Notes: generated from the letters alone by a model not told the origin. A DNA stretch of 64,000 bases from Winogradskyella marincola (GCF_029624125.1 NZ_JARSBN010000005.1:1-64000); one strand, 5' to 3'. Positions 1 to 8,021 are shown, counted from the first letter of the stretch. Numbers and translations: made by a program.

Positions 1-224
1 AAACACCGAATATGGTATATTTAAAAACAGCGTAAATCAATCTTTAACCTGTAGCCATATTTCAGGACTAGACATTTGAAAAAACAAAAGTCTTCTACGA
101 GAAGCGTGGACAGGTGTCCTAGACTAATGATACTTCGGTTGATTTAGTTTACCAGGTTCGATTCCTGGCCGAAGGAGTGTCTTAAATAGTTCTTCTTCGG
201 CCAAGAACAACCAAATTATAAATT
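1..224. other. Non-coding leader with several stem-loops
   Basis: No convincing gene. The stretch holds nested inverted repeats: AGTCT at 89-93 with AGACT at 121-125, enclosing CTTCT/AGAAG (92-96 with 100-104) and GGAC/GTCC (108-111 with 116-119). A tRNA-like T-arm minihelix lies at 133-176, and a further stem pairs the CCGAAG run near 169-177 with its complement near 191-201. The start that cassette A should have by the array rule (GTTGTGTGCA) is not here. It was either lost or lies left of the window, in which case this would be an unusually long cassette leader. Confidence 0.5.
133..176 (+). other. tRNA-like acceptor/T-arm remnant
   Basis: A T-stem CCAGG (152-156), loop TTCGATT (157-163) and stem CCTGG (164-168) is followed at once by CCGAAGG plus A. 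That 3' strand pairs with CTTCGG at 133-138. This is the geometry of a tRNA acceptor stem with its T-arm. Only about 13 nt lie between the 5' acceptor strand and the T-stem, so there is no anticodon arm. It is not a functional tRNA by this reading. It could be a tRNA with its middle deleted, or a chance stem-loop. Confidence 0.35.
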
Positions 225-1076
225 ATGACAGAAGCAGAAGTTCAACAATATTTCAATTATCATAATTCCAATATGAAATCATTAAAAATTGGATATGATG
301 AAATACGCAGTCAGATTAAAGCACAATACAGAGCAGGAAATAAAAACGGACAACTTATTTACGGTTTACAAGAAAATGATAGCTTGAAAATAAAATATCG
401 TGAAAAAGAAAAAGCATTAAGTAGAATTCTTTCTGGGATTCAAGTTTCTTGGGCAGAAGAAAGCATTAAAAGGTTGCTCTATGAAAAGAATTTACTAACT
501 GACAATCAAAGAACTTACTTATTGGAAAGACCTGCTTTAGACCAAAGATGGTATAAAACTCTAAAAATTATTTTCTGCATAGCATATGATTTGGTTCCTT
601 CTAATGATGAAAACTGTGAGCAGGTTCGAATAAATAGAGAAAGGCAAAATTTAGGAGATGAATTGGTAGACCAATATTTCTCTCTTAAAAGAATAGTAAA
701 AGACCATCTCATTCCAAATTTCTCTATTAGAAATAAAGTTCAACACGGAGAATGGAATTTTGCATTTAAACCTAAATATTCTAAAGAGTTTAGTCAAGAG
801 TTAACTGACAAAATAAATAAAGAAAATATTATAACCACAACATCGAGATATACGATAGTAAATGCTTTATATCAAATGTTGGTGGATATGGGAAGGTTTA
901 AAAGCGATAGTTTTGCTTTGAACTCAATAACAACGCCATTTGAATATTTTTATAGTAAATATATGCGTAAAATTAATTTTGAGGTTAATAAAATTCGGAA
1001 TCCAGATTTAGAGAATTTTATAAATCAAATTGTAGAAAAGGAAATTAGAGGATTGCAATATAAAATGAACAAATAA
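225..1076 (+). CDS. Cassette A: hypothetical protein with HEPN-like Rx4H motif
   Basis: A soluble 283-residue protein with no signal peptide or membrane segment. I do not recognise a named family over the full length. Around residues 168-175 it reads SIRNKVQHGEW. R-N-K-V-Q-H has the Rx4H spacing of HEPN-domain RNases, and the helical, charged context fits HEPN, but this is motif-level evidence only. The gene starts at ATG after an A-rich leader and stops 5 nt before the attC-like site S1. It is the leftmost cassette visible. Its left boundary cannot be placed. If HEPN is right, a toxin or defence role is possible (inference). Confidence 0.75.
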   Translation: MTEAEVQQYFNYHNSNMKSLKIGYDEIRSQIKAQYRAGNKNGQLIYGLQENDSLKIKYREKEKALSRILSGIQVSWAEESIKRLLYEKNLLTDNQRTYLLERPALDQRWYKTLKIIFCIAYDLVPSNDENCEQVRINRERQNLGDELVDQYFSLKRIVKDHLIPNFSIRNKVQHGEWNFAFKPKYSKEFSQELTDKINKENIITTTSRYTIVNALYQMLVDMGRFKSDSFALNSITTPFEYFYSKYMRKINFEVNKIRNPDLENFINQIVEKEIRGLQYKMNK

Positions 1077-1080
1077 AAAC

Positions 1081-1219
1081 TGCACACAACAATGTATAAC
1101 CGCAATTACGGCGGATTCGACTACGTCCGAATCCACTCGGAATTGCTAACGTCAGTTCTTAACCGAAAATTATTAACTTTAATCCCGTAACTGACGGTTA
1201 TACGAAACCGTTAGCCACA
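1081..1219 (+). repeat. attC-like site S1 (class I)
   Basis: The left arm TGCACACAAC closes cassette A. The right arm GTTAGCCACA opens cassette B. L boxes GTATAACCG and CGGTTATAC pair across the site, and the inner hairpins GGATTCG/CGAATCC and GTCAG/CTGAC follow. The class I core recurs at S3, S5, S6, S8, S11, S13 and S15. Confidence 0.85.
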
Positions 1220-1224
1220 ATTAA

Positions 1225-2226
1225 ATGACCGACCCAAAACCAAATAATAAATGGAAAAAAGGATTTCTTAAAACAGGACTTCCATTAGAATATGTCACTT
1301 CAAATATTCTAAATAAACTTGGTCATTTAATTTTTGGAGAGTATCCATATATAAGACCTGATGAGAGAAGAGAACTAAAAGAGTTTTCAGTTGATTTAAG
1401 AACATATAAGACTTTAGACAATAGTAATGACGAAAGACTAATTGTCTTATCAATGTTAATCGAATGTAAATATCGTCAACAAGGTACTTCGTGGATATTT
1501 TCGCCATTCCCAAGTGAAATGATTCCTCTTGGAATAATGAATTCTACAGAAGACATCGTTCCTGTAAGAATAGAAAATGAAAATGTCTTAAAGTTTGAAA
1601 AAGGCATTGGTTACTGTATTAGCGGAGTTGAATTATCAGCAGATGGAAACGGTAATACAAACGGAGTAAAACACGGAATATTTCAACTTAGGTTTGCAAT
1701 GCCAGAGTTTGTAAAAAATGACTACGTAAGTGGACTTGAACGCACTTATTATGACGGTAGATTTATAGATTTATCTTGTGCAATTTTAGTTACCACAGCA
1801 GATATAAGAGTTATAAAGCCAAACAAATCTTTAGAAGATTTTACTTCTGCAAATGAATTAGATGATGTAACTGAAATTAAAGAAGCAATTATAGTAAATG
1901 AACGACCAGGTCCTCAATTACAAGAGTTTGCGGATAAATTAGGTAATGAACTTATAAAAGAACACCCTGAACTTGAAAAACGTCTATTAGATATTGACAA
2001 AGTACTAATCGGCAAAGAATGGGAAAACAGATATGCACCAGATTTAGATACTATTAAAAGAAGTATTGGTTATAGTGCTGAGAGAATTTTAATAATAAAC
2101 CATAAGTATTTAGACAAAACCATAAAAAATTTAGAAACGGCTTTGCAAAAAGATATTAAAATGGAAAAAGTTTATGGTAAAGTTTTAGAAACAAATAATG
2201 GGTTTGAAATTAAACCAATTGATTAA
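1225..2226 (+). CDS. Cassette B: hypothetical, possible PD-(D/E)XK nuclease fold
   Basis: A 333-residue soluble protein whose ATG lies 14 nt after the cassette boundary, leaving no room for its own promoter. Residues about 45-85 contain an acidic strand (FSVDLRTYK) and then IECKYR, the D...E-x-K spacing of PD-(D/E)XK nucleases. A lysine-rich C-terminal half follows, with a short hydrophobic strand near 'ILIINHKY'. I do not recognise the family. A restriction-like or DNA-repair nuclease is an inference from the motif alone. S2 begins 10 nt past its stop. Together with the HEPN-like cassette A it hints at defence cargo. Confidence 0.75.
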   Translation: MTDPKPNNKWKKGFLKTGLPLEYVTSNILNKLGHLIFGEYPYIRPDERRELKEFSVDLRTYKTLDNSNDERLIVLSMLIECKYRQQGTSWIFSPFPSEMIPLGIMNSTEDIVPVRIENENVLKFEKGIGYCISGVELSADGNGNTNGVKHGIFQLRFAMPEFVKNDYVSGLERTYYDGRFIDLSCAILVTTADIRVIKPNKSLEDFTSANELDDVTEIKEAIIVNERPGPQLQEFADKLGNELIKEHPELEKRLLDIDKVLIGKEWENRYAPDLDTIKRSIGYSAERILIINHKYLDKTIKNLETALQKDIKMEKVYGKVLETNNGFEIKPID

Positions 2227-2235
2227 AAAAATAAC

Positions 2236-2374
2236 TGTGGCTAACAACGGCTATAGTTCATTACGGCTGAAATTCCTAATCGGAATTTCATTGCAATTCA
2301 CTATCTTTCGGCTACTGCGGAAAGAATCCTGCGGATTTTTCCGCAACGTATCATAGCCAAACACGTTGTACACA
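2236..2374 (+). repeat. attC-like site S2 (class II)
   Basis: The left arm TGTGGCTAAC is the perfect complement of the cassette B start (1210-1219). The right arm GTTGTACACA opens cassette C. L boxes GGCTAT and ATAGCC pair. Inner stem-loops are GAAATTCC/GGAATTTC and GCGGAAA with TTTCCGC. The class II core is shared with S4, S7, S9, S12 and T1. Confidence 0.85.
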
Positions 2375-2401
2375 ATATAACCACTCAATCCCATTTAGAA
2401 T

Positions 2402-2806
2402 TTGACTCACCAAAAAGTAAATCGATTTTTAATACCTATTGCGGTAATCGTTTTAATATTTTCTATTTTCAAAACGATTAAGAATGACAAAAAAGAGGAA
2501 CAACTGAAATTAGAAAATAATTATGTCATTGGAGAAATTACCGACCATAAAGTAACAGGTATAGCTGAAACCTATTATATCTATTATAAATATAACGTTG
2601 AGGGAACTGAATACTCTAAATCTGTAAATTATGGTTTTAAATATTCGGATTGCGAAAGGACAAGAAATTGCATCGGAATTAAGCATCCTGTATATTATGA
2701 CATAGAAAATCCGAATAATGCATTTATGGACTTTAATTCAACGGAACTAGACCTAAAAAAACTGGACATTCAAAAAAAGAGGTTTAAAGAACATATTGAC
2801 AATTAA
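2402..2806 (+). CDS. Cassette C: single-pass membrane protein
   Basis: A 134-residue protein that appears to start at TTG, because no in-frame ATG precedes the conserved-looking N-terminus. Residues about 8-25 form one transmembrane helix, followed by a basic/acidic linker. The beta-rich extracytoplasmic domain (residues about 40-120) resembles DUF3592-type proteins (Y..Y.Y.V.G..Y), but that family call is tentative. Two cysteines (near 'DCERTRNC') could form a disulfide. The cassette boundary is 36 nt upstream and S3 starts 17 nt downstream. Confidence 0.7.
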   Translation: MTHQKVNRFLIPIAVIVLIFSIFKTIKNDKKEEQLKLENNYVIGEITDHKVTGIAETYYIYYKYNVEGTEYSKSVNYGFKYSDCERTRNCIGIKHPVYYDIENPNNAFMDFNSTELDLKKLDIQKKRFKEHIDN

Positions 2807-2822
2807 AAAAGGAATAAAATAC

Positions 2823-2961
2823 TGTGTACAACAATGTATAACCTCAATTACGGCGGATTCGACTACGTCCGAATCCACTCGGAATTGCTAACGTCAGTGA
2901 TTAACCGAAAATTATTAACTTTAAAACCGTAACTGACGGTTATACGAGACCGTTACCCAAC
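2823..2961 (+). repeat. attC-like site S3 (class I)
   Basis: The left arm TGTGTACAAC is the perfect complement of the cassette C start (2365-2374). The right arm GTTACCCAAC opens cassette D. The class I core has one change next to the L box (ACCTCAATT for ACCGCAATT). Confidence 0.85.
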
Positions 2962-3013
2962 ATTTGACAAAAATCACGGAATCGAACCAAAAACAATATT
3001 GGAACATAAACAA

Positions 3014-3463
3014 ATGAATATAAGTTTTGACCTTGACAGCACATTGATTCCAAACGGAACGGAGTTTGAAACTGAAAGTAGAAGCGGAATTGCAAAACTG
3101 TTCGGAATTGAGGAAATACGAAAAGGAACGTCTGAATTGATTTTGGACTTGCAAAATAAGGGACATAAAATTCATATTTACACGACATCATTTCGGAGCA
3201 AAAGAAAAATAAGACGGACTTTAAAATATTACGGAATAAAAGTCAACCGAATTGTAAACGAAAAAGAAAATCGGAAAATTTTAAAATCTCGAAATATTAA
3301 CTCATCGAAATTTCCGCCAGCATTTGATTTTGATTTACATATTGACGATTTAAAAGGTGTTGGAATTGAAAGCGAAAGATTTAATTTTAAAGTAATTATT
3401 GTTGAACCGACTGATAAGAATTGGATTGAAAAAATTATAAACGGAATAAAAAACGTTGGGTAA
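3014..3463 (+). CDS. Cassette D: HAD-superfamily-like hydrolase
   Basis: The N-terminus NISFDLDSTLIPNG carries the HAD motif I (DxDxT, here DLDST) at residues 5-9. 'HIYTTSFRSK' fits motif II (hydrophobic strand + T/S). The basic stretch near 'RKILKSR' could give the motif III lysine, and 'DLHIDDLKG' looks like motif IV (DD). At 149 residues it is a minimal HAD core, possibly a polynucleotide or nucleotide phosphatase (inference). I chose the ATG here over a TTG 15 nt upstream. Its TAA stop lies inside the left arm of S4. Arginine codons CGG/CGA are commoner than in the chromosomal genes, which supports foreign origin. Confidence 0.75.
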   Translation: MNISFDLDSTLIPNGTEFETESRSGIAKLFGIEEIRKGTSELILDLQNKGHKIHIYTTSFRSKRKIRRTLKYYGIKVNRIVNEKENRKILKSRNINSSKFPPAFDFDLHIDDLKGVGIESERFNFKVIIVEPTDKNWIEKIINGIKNVG

Positions 3464-3591
3464 CAACGTGTATAGCTCATTGCGTTGAATTCCGATTAGG
3501 AATTCAACGCAATTTTGTTATCTTTCGGCTACGGCGGAAAGAATCCTGCGGATTTTTCCGCAACGAGCCATACACAAAACCGTTGTGCATA
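3455..3591 (+). repeat. attC-like site S4 (class II)
   Basis: The left arm GTTGGGTAAC is the perfect complement of the cassette D start (2952-2961) and contains the stop codon of gene D. The right arm GTTGTGCATA opens cassette E. The inner stem GTTGAATTCC/GGAATTCAAC is perfect. Confidence 0.85.
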
Positions 3592-3622
3592 ATGTCCCAA
3601 AACCGTAAACTGAATTAAAATT

Positions 3623-4105
3623 TTGAAGAAAAAAGAAATATTTTGGCTAATTGGAACAATCCTTTTTGTGATTGTTTTCTTTTTTGGACCTTCTGGATTT
3701 AGAAGTTTTGACTTGACTGGAGATACGGACATAAATGTACACGACACCTATTATGTGATTCCGACAATTCATCTATTTATTTTAATCAATTCGCTGATTT
3801 TTTTCGGCGTTTACCTAATCCGAATGTTACGTCGGAATTTTAAAAACTTGACCGCAAATCTGATTTTTATGATTTCGGACATAACTCTGATTTTAATTTT
3901 TACATTTCTAATTTCATTAGTAAATTCTATCCGAGAAATTCCAAGTTCGACTGAATATCCACCTTTGAGTGGCGGAATTGTGGAAAATGCTGGAAATGGA
4001 TGGAATAATGCTTTTTATATTTTATTCATCATCCAACTAATTTTAATAATTCTGCTAACAATAAGCGGAATAAAAACCGGACTTAATTACAGACGGAATG
4101 AATAA
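3623..4105 (+). CDS. Cassette E: multi-pass membrane protein
   Basis: A 160-residue protein with four likely transmembrane helices (residues about 7-22, 48-66, 78-98 and 130-150). A short polar loop after helix 1 reads DLTGDTDINVHDTYYV and resembles the extracytoplasmic segment of small flavobacterial membrane proteins. The start is TTG; no in-frame ATG is available near the cassette start 40 nt upstream. The function is unknown. CGG/CGA arginine codons and the tight S5 junction (8 nt after the stop) mark it as cassette cargo. Confidence 0.7.
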   Translation: MKKKEIFWLIGTILFVIVFFFGPSGFRSFDLTGDTDINVHDTYYVIPTIHLFILINSLIFFGVYLIRMLRRNFKNLTANLIFMISDITLILIFTFLISLVNSIREIPSSTEYPPLSGGIVENAGNGWNNAFYILFIIQLILIILLTISGIKTGLNYRRNE

Positions 4106-4112
4106 AAAACAC

Positions 4113-4249
4113 TATGCACAACAATGTATAACCGCAATTACGGCGGATTCGACTACGTCTGAATCCAGCGCGAATTGCTAAAACCTGTGCTTAATTCTAA
4201 CGCTACCAACTAAATACCGTAACTTCGATTATACTAACCGTTGTGTGCA
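4113..4249 (+). repeat. attC-like site S5 (class I, divergent)
   Basis: The left arm TATGCACAAC is the perfect complement of the cassette E start (3582-3591). The right arm GTTGTGTGCA opens cassette F. The right half is diverged from other class I sites (CGATTATAC replaces the CGGTTATAC box). Confidence 0.8.
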
Positions 4250-4258
4250 ATACCCAAA

Positions 4259-5005
4259 ATGACCGAGAGATTAAAAAATAACATTGAGAAATTGTATGAG
4301 ACTTTTGAGAAGTATCATAGTAATTCTGCAATGAATGGAAGTCCGAATTATGATGACTTGGACAAGTGGAATAAGGAATTATTTTCAAAACCATTGCGAG
4401 AATTAGATCAAGATGATTTATCTCTTTACACAGGAAAAGCAATGACAACTTGGGGAAATGCAAACGACTATAAACATTTTCTTCCTCGAATTTTTGAGTT
4501 AACGGCTGAATTAAGAACACCTTACGAAATTTGGATTGCATTTGACAAACTTACTCTTGCGGAATTCCAAAATTGGGAAGAAGAAGAGCAAAAAGTAATT
4601 CAAGAATTTATGATTGCACTTTGGGAAAGTATTGTAAATGACAACAGCCGGAAAGCAGAATTTGAGTTTAAAGATTACTTTTCTGCTATTGCTCATTTTT
4701 ACCCAAAATTCTCTGATTTACTTGACGTCTGGACTGAATCGGAATCAAAAGCTGGAATAAAGCATTTAGCGGAATTTATAATTGAGGAACAAACGACACT
4801 TTTTGACAGAAAAAAAATCAGCGGATTTCAAGACCAAAAACAAAACGCGGAGGAATTATTAAATTGGATTTTGTCAAATAAAACTCTTAACAAAATTCAA
4901 CAGAAATATTTTGAATTTGAAACAGAAAGTTTTGCTGAGAAAGTTTCTTGGGCTGAACAAATAATAACAAATGAAAGAAAAAGTACTGCACACAACAATG
5001 TATAA
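4259..5005 (+). CDS. Cassette F: hypothetical acidic protein ending inside attC
   Basis: A 248-residue soluble, helix-rich protein with many Trp/Glu residues and no signal or membrane segment. I do not recognise its family. Its start (ATG, MTERLKNN) lies 18 nt after the cassette boundary. A TTG exactly at the boundary is in frame but less likely. The last seven residues (STAHNNV) and the stop are encoded by the left arm and L box of S6. The reading frame therefore depends on the recombination site, and the C-terminus would change if the cassette were joined to a site with another arm. Confidence 0.75.
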   Translation: MTERLKNNIEKLYETFEKYHSNSAMNGSPNYDDLDKWNKELFSKPLRELDQDDLSLYTGKAMTTWGNANDYKHFLPRIFELTAELRTPYEIWIAFDKLTLAEFQNWEEEEQKVIQEFMIALWESIVNDNSRKAEFEFKDYFSAIAHFYPKFSDLLDVWTESESKAGIKHLAEFIIEEQTTLFDRKKISGFQDQKQNAEELLNWILSNKTLNKIQQKYFEFETESFAEKVSWAEQIITNERKSTAHNNV

Positions 5006-5125
5006 CCGCAATTACGGCGGATTCGACTACGTCCGAATCCACTCGGAATTGCTAACGTCAGTGCTTAACCGAAAATTATTAACTTTAATCCCGTAACTGA
5101 CGGTTATACGAGACCGTTACAAACA
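4987..5125 (+). repeat. attC-like site S6 (class I)
   Basis: The left arm TGCACACAAC is the perfect complement of the cassette F start (4240-4249) and is coding for gene F. The right arm GTTACAAACA opens cassette G. S1 has the same left arm sequence. Confidence 0.85.
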
Positions 5126-5146
5126 ATTTAAACAAAACTTTACGAA

Positions 5147-5575
5147 ATGAAAAAACTGAACTTACTACTTGGAATTCTAATTGGACTAGCAATTTTATCT
5201 TGCTCATCTAATGATAATGATTCAAGCCCAAATGAACCTACAATACTTGGAGAATGGATTTTAGTTAATCAAATATATGATGGACAAAATGAAAATCTTT
5301 CAGATTGCGAATTACAAGAAACTTTGACTTTCAATTCAAATGGAACTTTAATTTCGTATTACACTGATAATGAGCCTTGTGAATTTTTTACAGAAACTCA
5401 ACAATATGAATTAAATGGAACGGAATTAAAAATTCTTTTCGGACAAAATTCAGATTTTAGATTTAATATTTTAACTCTAACCGCAACTGAATTAAGTATT
5501 GAAAACTTCTATAGAGACGGAGAAACTCTTGATACAAATAATCGAACTACTTATGAATACGAAAAAGTAGAATAA
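5147..5575 (+). CDS. Cassette G: lipocalin-like lipoprotein
   Basis: A 142-residue lipoprotein. The signal peptide MKKLNLLLGILIGLAILSC ends in a lipobox, with the lipidated Cys at residue 19. The mature part 'ILGEWILVNQI...TLTFNSNGTLISYY...YELNGTELKI' has the W...F..dG...Y pattern of lipocalin-like domains common in Bacteroidota. It is probably anchored in the outer membrane; no ligand is known. The start is ATG about 30 nt after the boundary, and S7 begins 5 nt past the stop. Confidence 0.85.
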   Translation: MKKLNLLLGILIGLAILSCSSNDNDSSPNEPTILGEWILVNQIYDGQNENLSDCELQETLTFNSNGTLISYYTDNEPCEFFTETQQYELNGTELKILFGQNSDFRFNILTLTATELSIENFYRDGETLDTNNRTTYEYEKVE

Positions 5576-5579
5576 AAAC

Positions 5580-5714
5580 TGTTTGTAACAACGTATATAG
5601 CTCATTGCGGCTGAATTCCTAATCGGTATTCATTGCAATTTGCTATCTTTCGGCTACGGCGGAAAATCCTTACGAATTTCCCGCAACGAGCCATACACAA
5701 AACCGTTGGCAGTA
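5580..5714 (+). repeat. attC-like site S7 (class II)
   Basis: The left arm TGTTTGTAAC is the perfect complement of the cassette G start (5116-5125). The right arm GTTGGCAGTA opens cassette H. Confidence 0.85.
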
Positions 5715-5725
5715 ATTCAAAACCT

Positions 5726-6046
5726 ATGAAATTAAGTAATTCATTTAGCGGAGCATTAAGAACATTTGCCTATTTCATTGCAAGCGGAACTCACTATCAA
5801 TTAAACGGAATTGAATATTTGGACTTGTTTGGCGAAGAACCAAGTGCAATCGAACAAGCTTTTGCAATATTTACGAACGTAATTGAATTGGATGAAAATG
5901 GAAACGTGCTGAATGCGAAATATGCTGAAAAAAGAGCTGTTGACTATATCCGTTCATACTGTGACCCTGAATTTGAAGTCAAACCACCTTATGAGGATTG
6001 GGAAATTGAATTACATTCTGCACCACCTTTAAAAGACAAAAAATAA
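5726..6046 (+). CDS. Cassette H, gene 1: small hypothetical protein
   Basis: A 106-residue soluble protein beginning MKLSNSFSGALRTFAYF, at ATG 21 nt after the cassette boundary. An open frame extends upstream through S7, but that part is att-site sequence and is rejected as coding. The helical N-terminal half and acidic C-terminus give no clue to function. Its TAA is followed with no gap by the ATG of the next gene, so the two are translationally coupled and probably partners. Confidence 0.75.
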   Translation: MKLSNSFSGALRTFAYFIASGTHYQLNGIEYLDLFGEEPSAIEQAFAIFTNVIELDENGNVLNAKYAEKRAVDYIRSYCDPEFEVKPPYEDWEIELHSAPPLKDKK

Positions 6047-6376
6047 ATGACTGATCAGTTAGCAGAAAGAATTGTGGACTCGATTCTTGAATGTCGAGAA
6101 AGAGGTGTCAAAGATGACGAATTGATTGTCAAAGAATTAATGAGCAAATTTGAAGGTAATGAAGAGGATTTTTATTGGGCAATCGAAATGACGAATACAG
6201 GTGGCTTTAGAGCGTCAATAATGAGTTCGGGTAACACTTATCCTAAATCAAACATAAGGATTGAGGATAATCCGATTTTAAAAATTGCATTAAAAAAATG
6301 CTGGATTGATTTAAAAGGAGAAGAACATTTTATTAAAAATTATGAAAAAAAGAAAAAATGGTGGAAAATATTTTAA
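6047..6376 (+). CDS. Cassette H, gene 2: small hypothetical protein
   Basis: A 109-residue soluble protein starting directly after the stop of gene 1 in the same cassette. It is helical and has a lysine-rich tail (YEKKKKWWKIF). I do not recognise its family. A coupled pair of small genes in one cassette is the usual layout of toxin-antitoxin or effector-immunity pairs, but nothing in either sequence proves that. Confidence 0.7.
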   Translation: MTDQLAERIVDSILECRERGVKDDELIVKELMSKFEGNEEDFYWAIEMTNTGGFRASIMSSGNTYPKSNIRIEDNPILKIALKKCWIDLKGEEHFIKNYEKKKKWWKIF

Positions 6377-6381
6377 AAAAC

Positions 6382-6520
6382 TACTGCCAACAATGTATAA
6401 CCGCAATTACGGCGGATTCGACTGCGTCCGAATCCACTCGGAATTGCTAACGCCAGTGCTTAACCGAAAATTATTAACTTTAAAACCGTAACTGACGGTT
6501 ATACGAGACCGTTGGCAAAC
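6382..6520 (+). repeat. attC-like site S8 (class I)
   Basis: The left arm TACTGCCAAC is the perfect complement of the cassette H start (5705-5714). The right arm GTTGGCAAAC opens cassette I. Confidence 0.85.
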
Positions 6521-6569
6521 ATTTGACGCAACCAATGGAATAAAATCACATCTAATAGGAAAAGAAATT

Positions 6570-7106
6570 ATGAAAAAATACATTTTACTGTTTATATCTT
6601 TAAACTTATTGGTAAGCTGTTCTCAAAATGAAATAGATATTGATAATAATTATTCATTTGATGGTAGAGGCGGAATAAAGTGTGAAGTTGATGGAGTTTT
6701 GCTAAAACCAAGCACAGCAATAATTTACGGAAATGCTACTCTGAATTCTGATACTACAACGGATGGAATTCCTTTTATGTCTTTGAGTTTTCATAACAAT
6801 AATCAAAGTACTGGACTAGGATTTCAATATATAAGAATATTCTTAAATGATGTTGACTATCGAGATGACTTAACTGGATTAATTTTTGAATTAGGAAGTG
6901 AAGAAAATAATGAAAGTTATGGAGAATATGGTGTTGGAGAGTTTGGCGATGGAGCCACAAATGAAAATTATGTAGGAGAGCTTAAAGTTATTTTCCACGA
7001 TGTGGATGAAAGAATATTAGGTGGAACATTTTGGTATGATGTAGAAAATTCAAATGGAGAAATTCGTGAAATTAGAAATGGTGAATTTGATATGAAAATT
7101 TGGTAA
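6570..7106 (+). CDS. Cassette I: DUF6252-like lipoprotein (paralogue of cassette N)
   Basis: A 178-residue lipoprotein with signal and lipobox LLVSC (Cys 16). The mature part carries DGRGGIKCEVDG (residues about 30-41), GGTFWYDV and a C-terminal REIRNGEFDM. The same blocks occur in cassette N, so the two are paralogues. The fold looks beta-rich, as in DUF6252-type Bacteroidota lipoproteins, but the family name is tentative. The leader is long (58 nt) and its first 23 bases nearly match those of cassette N, so the whole cassette was duplicated. Function unknown. Confidence 0.8.
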   Translation: MKKYILLFISLNLLVSCSQNEIDIDNNYSFDGRGGIKCEVDGVLLKPSTAIIYGNATLNSDTTTDGIPFMSLSFHNNNQSTGLGFQYIRIFLNDVDYRDDLTGLIFELGSEENNESYGEYGVGEFGDGATNENYVGELKVIFHDVDERILGGTFWYDVENSNGEIREIRNGEFDMKIW

Positions 7107-7117
7107 TTAAAAAAACG

Positions 7118-7253
7118 ATTTGCCAACACCGTTTATAGCTCATTGCGGCTGAAATTCCTCTCGGAATTTCAATCTTATTCGCTATCTTCGTTTTAAGTCG
7201 GAAAATCATAGCTGATTTCCCGCAACGAGCCATACACAAACACGTTGGCAACA
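7118..7253 (+). repeat. attC-like site S9 (class II)
   Basis: The left arm ATTTGCCAAC matches the complement of the cassette I start at 9/10 positions. The right arm GTTGGCAACA opens cassette J. The central stem-loop is altered relative to other class II sites. Confidence 0.8.
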
Positions 7254-7255
7254 AT

Positions 7256-8017
7256 ATGAATAAAACGATAATCATACTACTTTTAATATTAGTCTATTCT
7301 TGTAAAAACGAGAATAAAGAAAATATAAAATCGACTGAAATCAAGACTAAAGAAATCAAGGTAACTGAAAGGCTTGAGCAAACTGAACAGACCGAATTTA
7401 AAAAAGAAGAAAATACTGAAATCAAAGAAAGAAAAGAAAATATAGATTCACTGAAAGTTCAACAAGAATTCAACTTTGAATACATAAAATCTAGAACTAC
7501 TGAATTACCTAAAGAAATTAATGTTTCATATAATATATCAAACAAGAATAAAAACTTTATACCCAAAGATTTTTTAATAAAATATATTAGTCCTAAAAAA
7601 GTTGACATTGGATTTCCTGAATCTTTGCCAGCAGATTACCCTGAATCTTATTCATTCAGAGCATCAAAAGAATATGAAGATTTTAACTTATTCACATTTT
7701 CATACGACGATGAAAGTTGCTGCACAACATTATATGCTGCGACAACCAAAAAAGACACGCTTGATATTATAAACATTGGAGTAATTGCATACTCTGGAGG
7801 AGATGCAGGTTGGGTTGGAGAAAAATATGGGAAATGGATAAATGATTATTCCATATCAAATGTAGAACCTTCAGAATATGATGAACCAGCACCTGAAGAG
7901 CCTACAGAAACTGAAATAGATACAATTTGGTCTGAAATTCAGATAAGTAAAAAAGGAATTTTAAAATATATTGAACATCACAAAGTTAAATATATTGGAA
8001 ATAAACAAGTTGAATAG
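7256..8017 (+). CDS. Cassette J: hypothetical lipoprotein
   Basis: A 253-residue lipoprotein (lipobox VYSC, Cys 16) with a long Lys/Glu-rich linker (residues about 18-70) before a globular domain containing a CC pair ('DESCCTTLYA') and GGDAGWVGEKYG. I do not recognise the family. The ATG lies 12 nt after the cassette boundary, so there is no space for a promoter within the cassette. S10 begins 5 nt after the stop. Confidence 0.75.
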   Translation: MNKTIIILLLILVYSCKNENKENIKSTEIKTKEIKVTERLEQTEQTEFKKEENTEIKERKENIDSLKVQQEFNFEYIKSRTTELPKEINVSYNISNKNKNFIPKDFLIKYISPKKVDIGFPESLPADYPESYSFRASKEYEDFNLFTFSYDDESCCTTLYAATTKKDTLDIINIGVIAYSGGDAGWVGEKYGKWINDYSISNVEPSEYDEPAPEEPTETEIDTIWSEIQISKKGILKYIEHHKVKYIGNKQVE

Positions 8018-8021
8018 ATAC

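Noticed and set aside
85-205. tmRNA (ssrA) or complete tRNA
   Set aside because: There is a T-arm and an acceptor-like stem, but no anticodon arm, no tag-peptide frame and no distant 5' acceptor strand.
1141-1200. Promoter inside class I sites (TAACTTTA near an upstream TTG)
   Set aside because: The box lacks the final G of TAnnTTTG and the spacing to TTG is about 28 bp, outside the known range. The base pattern is better explained by site structure.
5633-5725. Upstream extension of the cassette H gene through site S7
   Set aside because: The extension is repeated att-like sequence shared with other sites; the ATG at 5726 gives a natural protein start.
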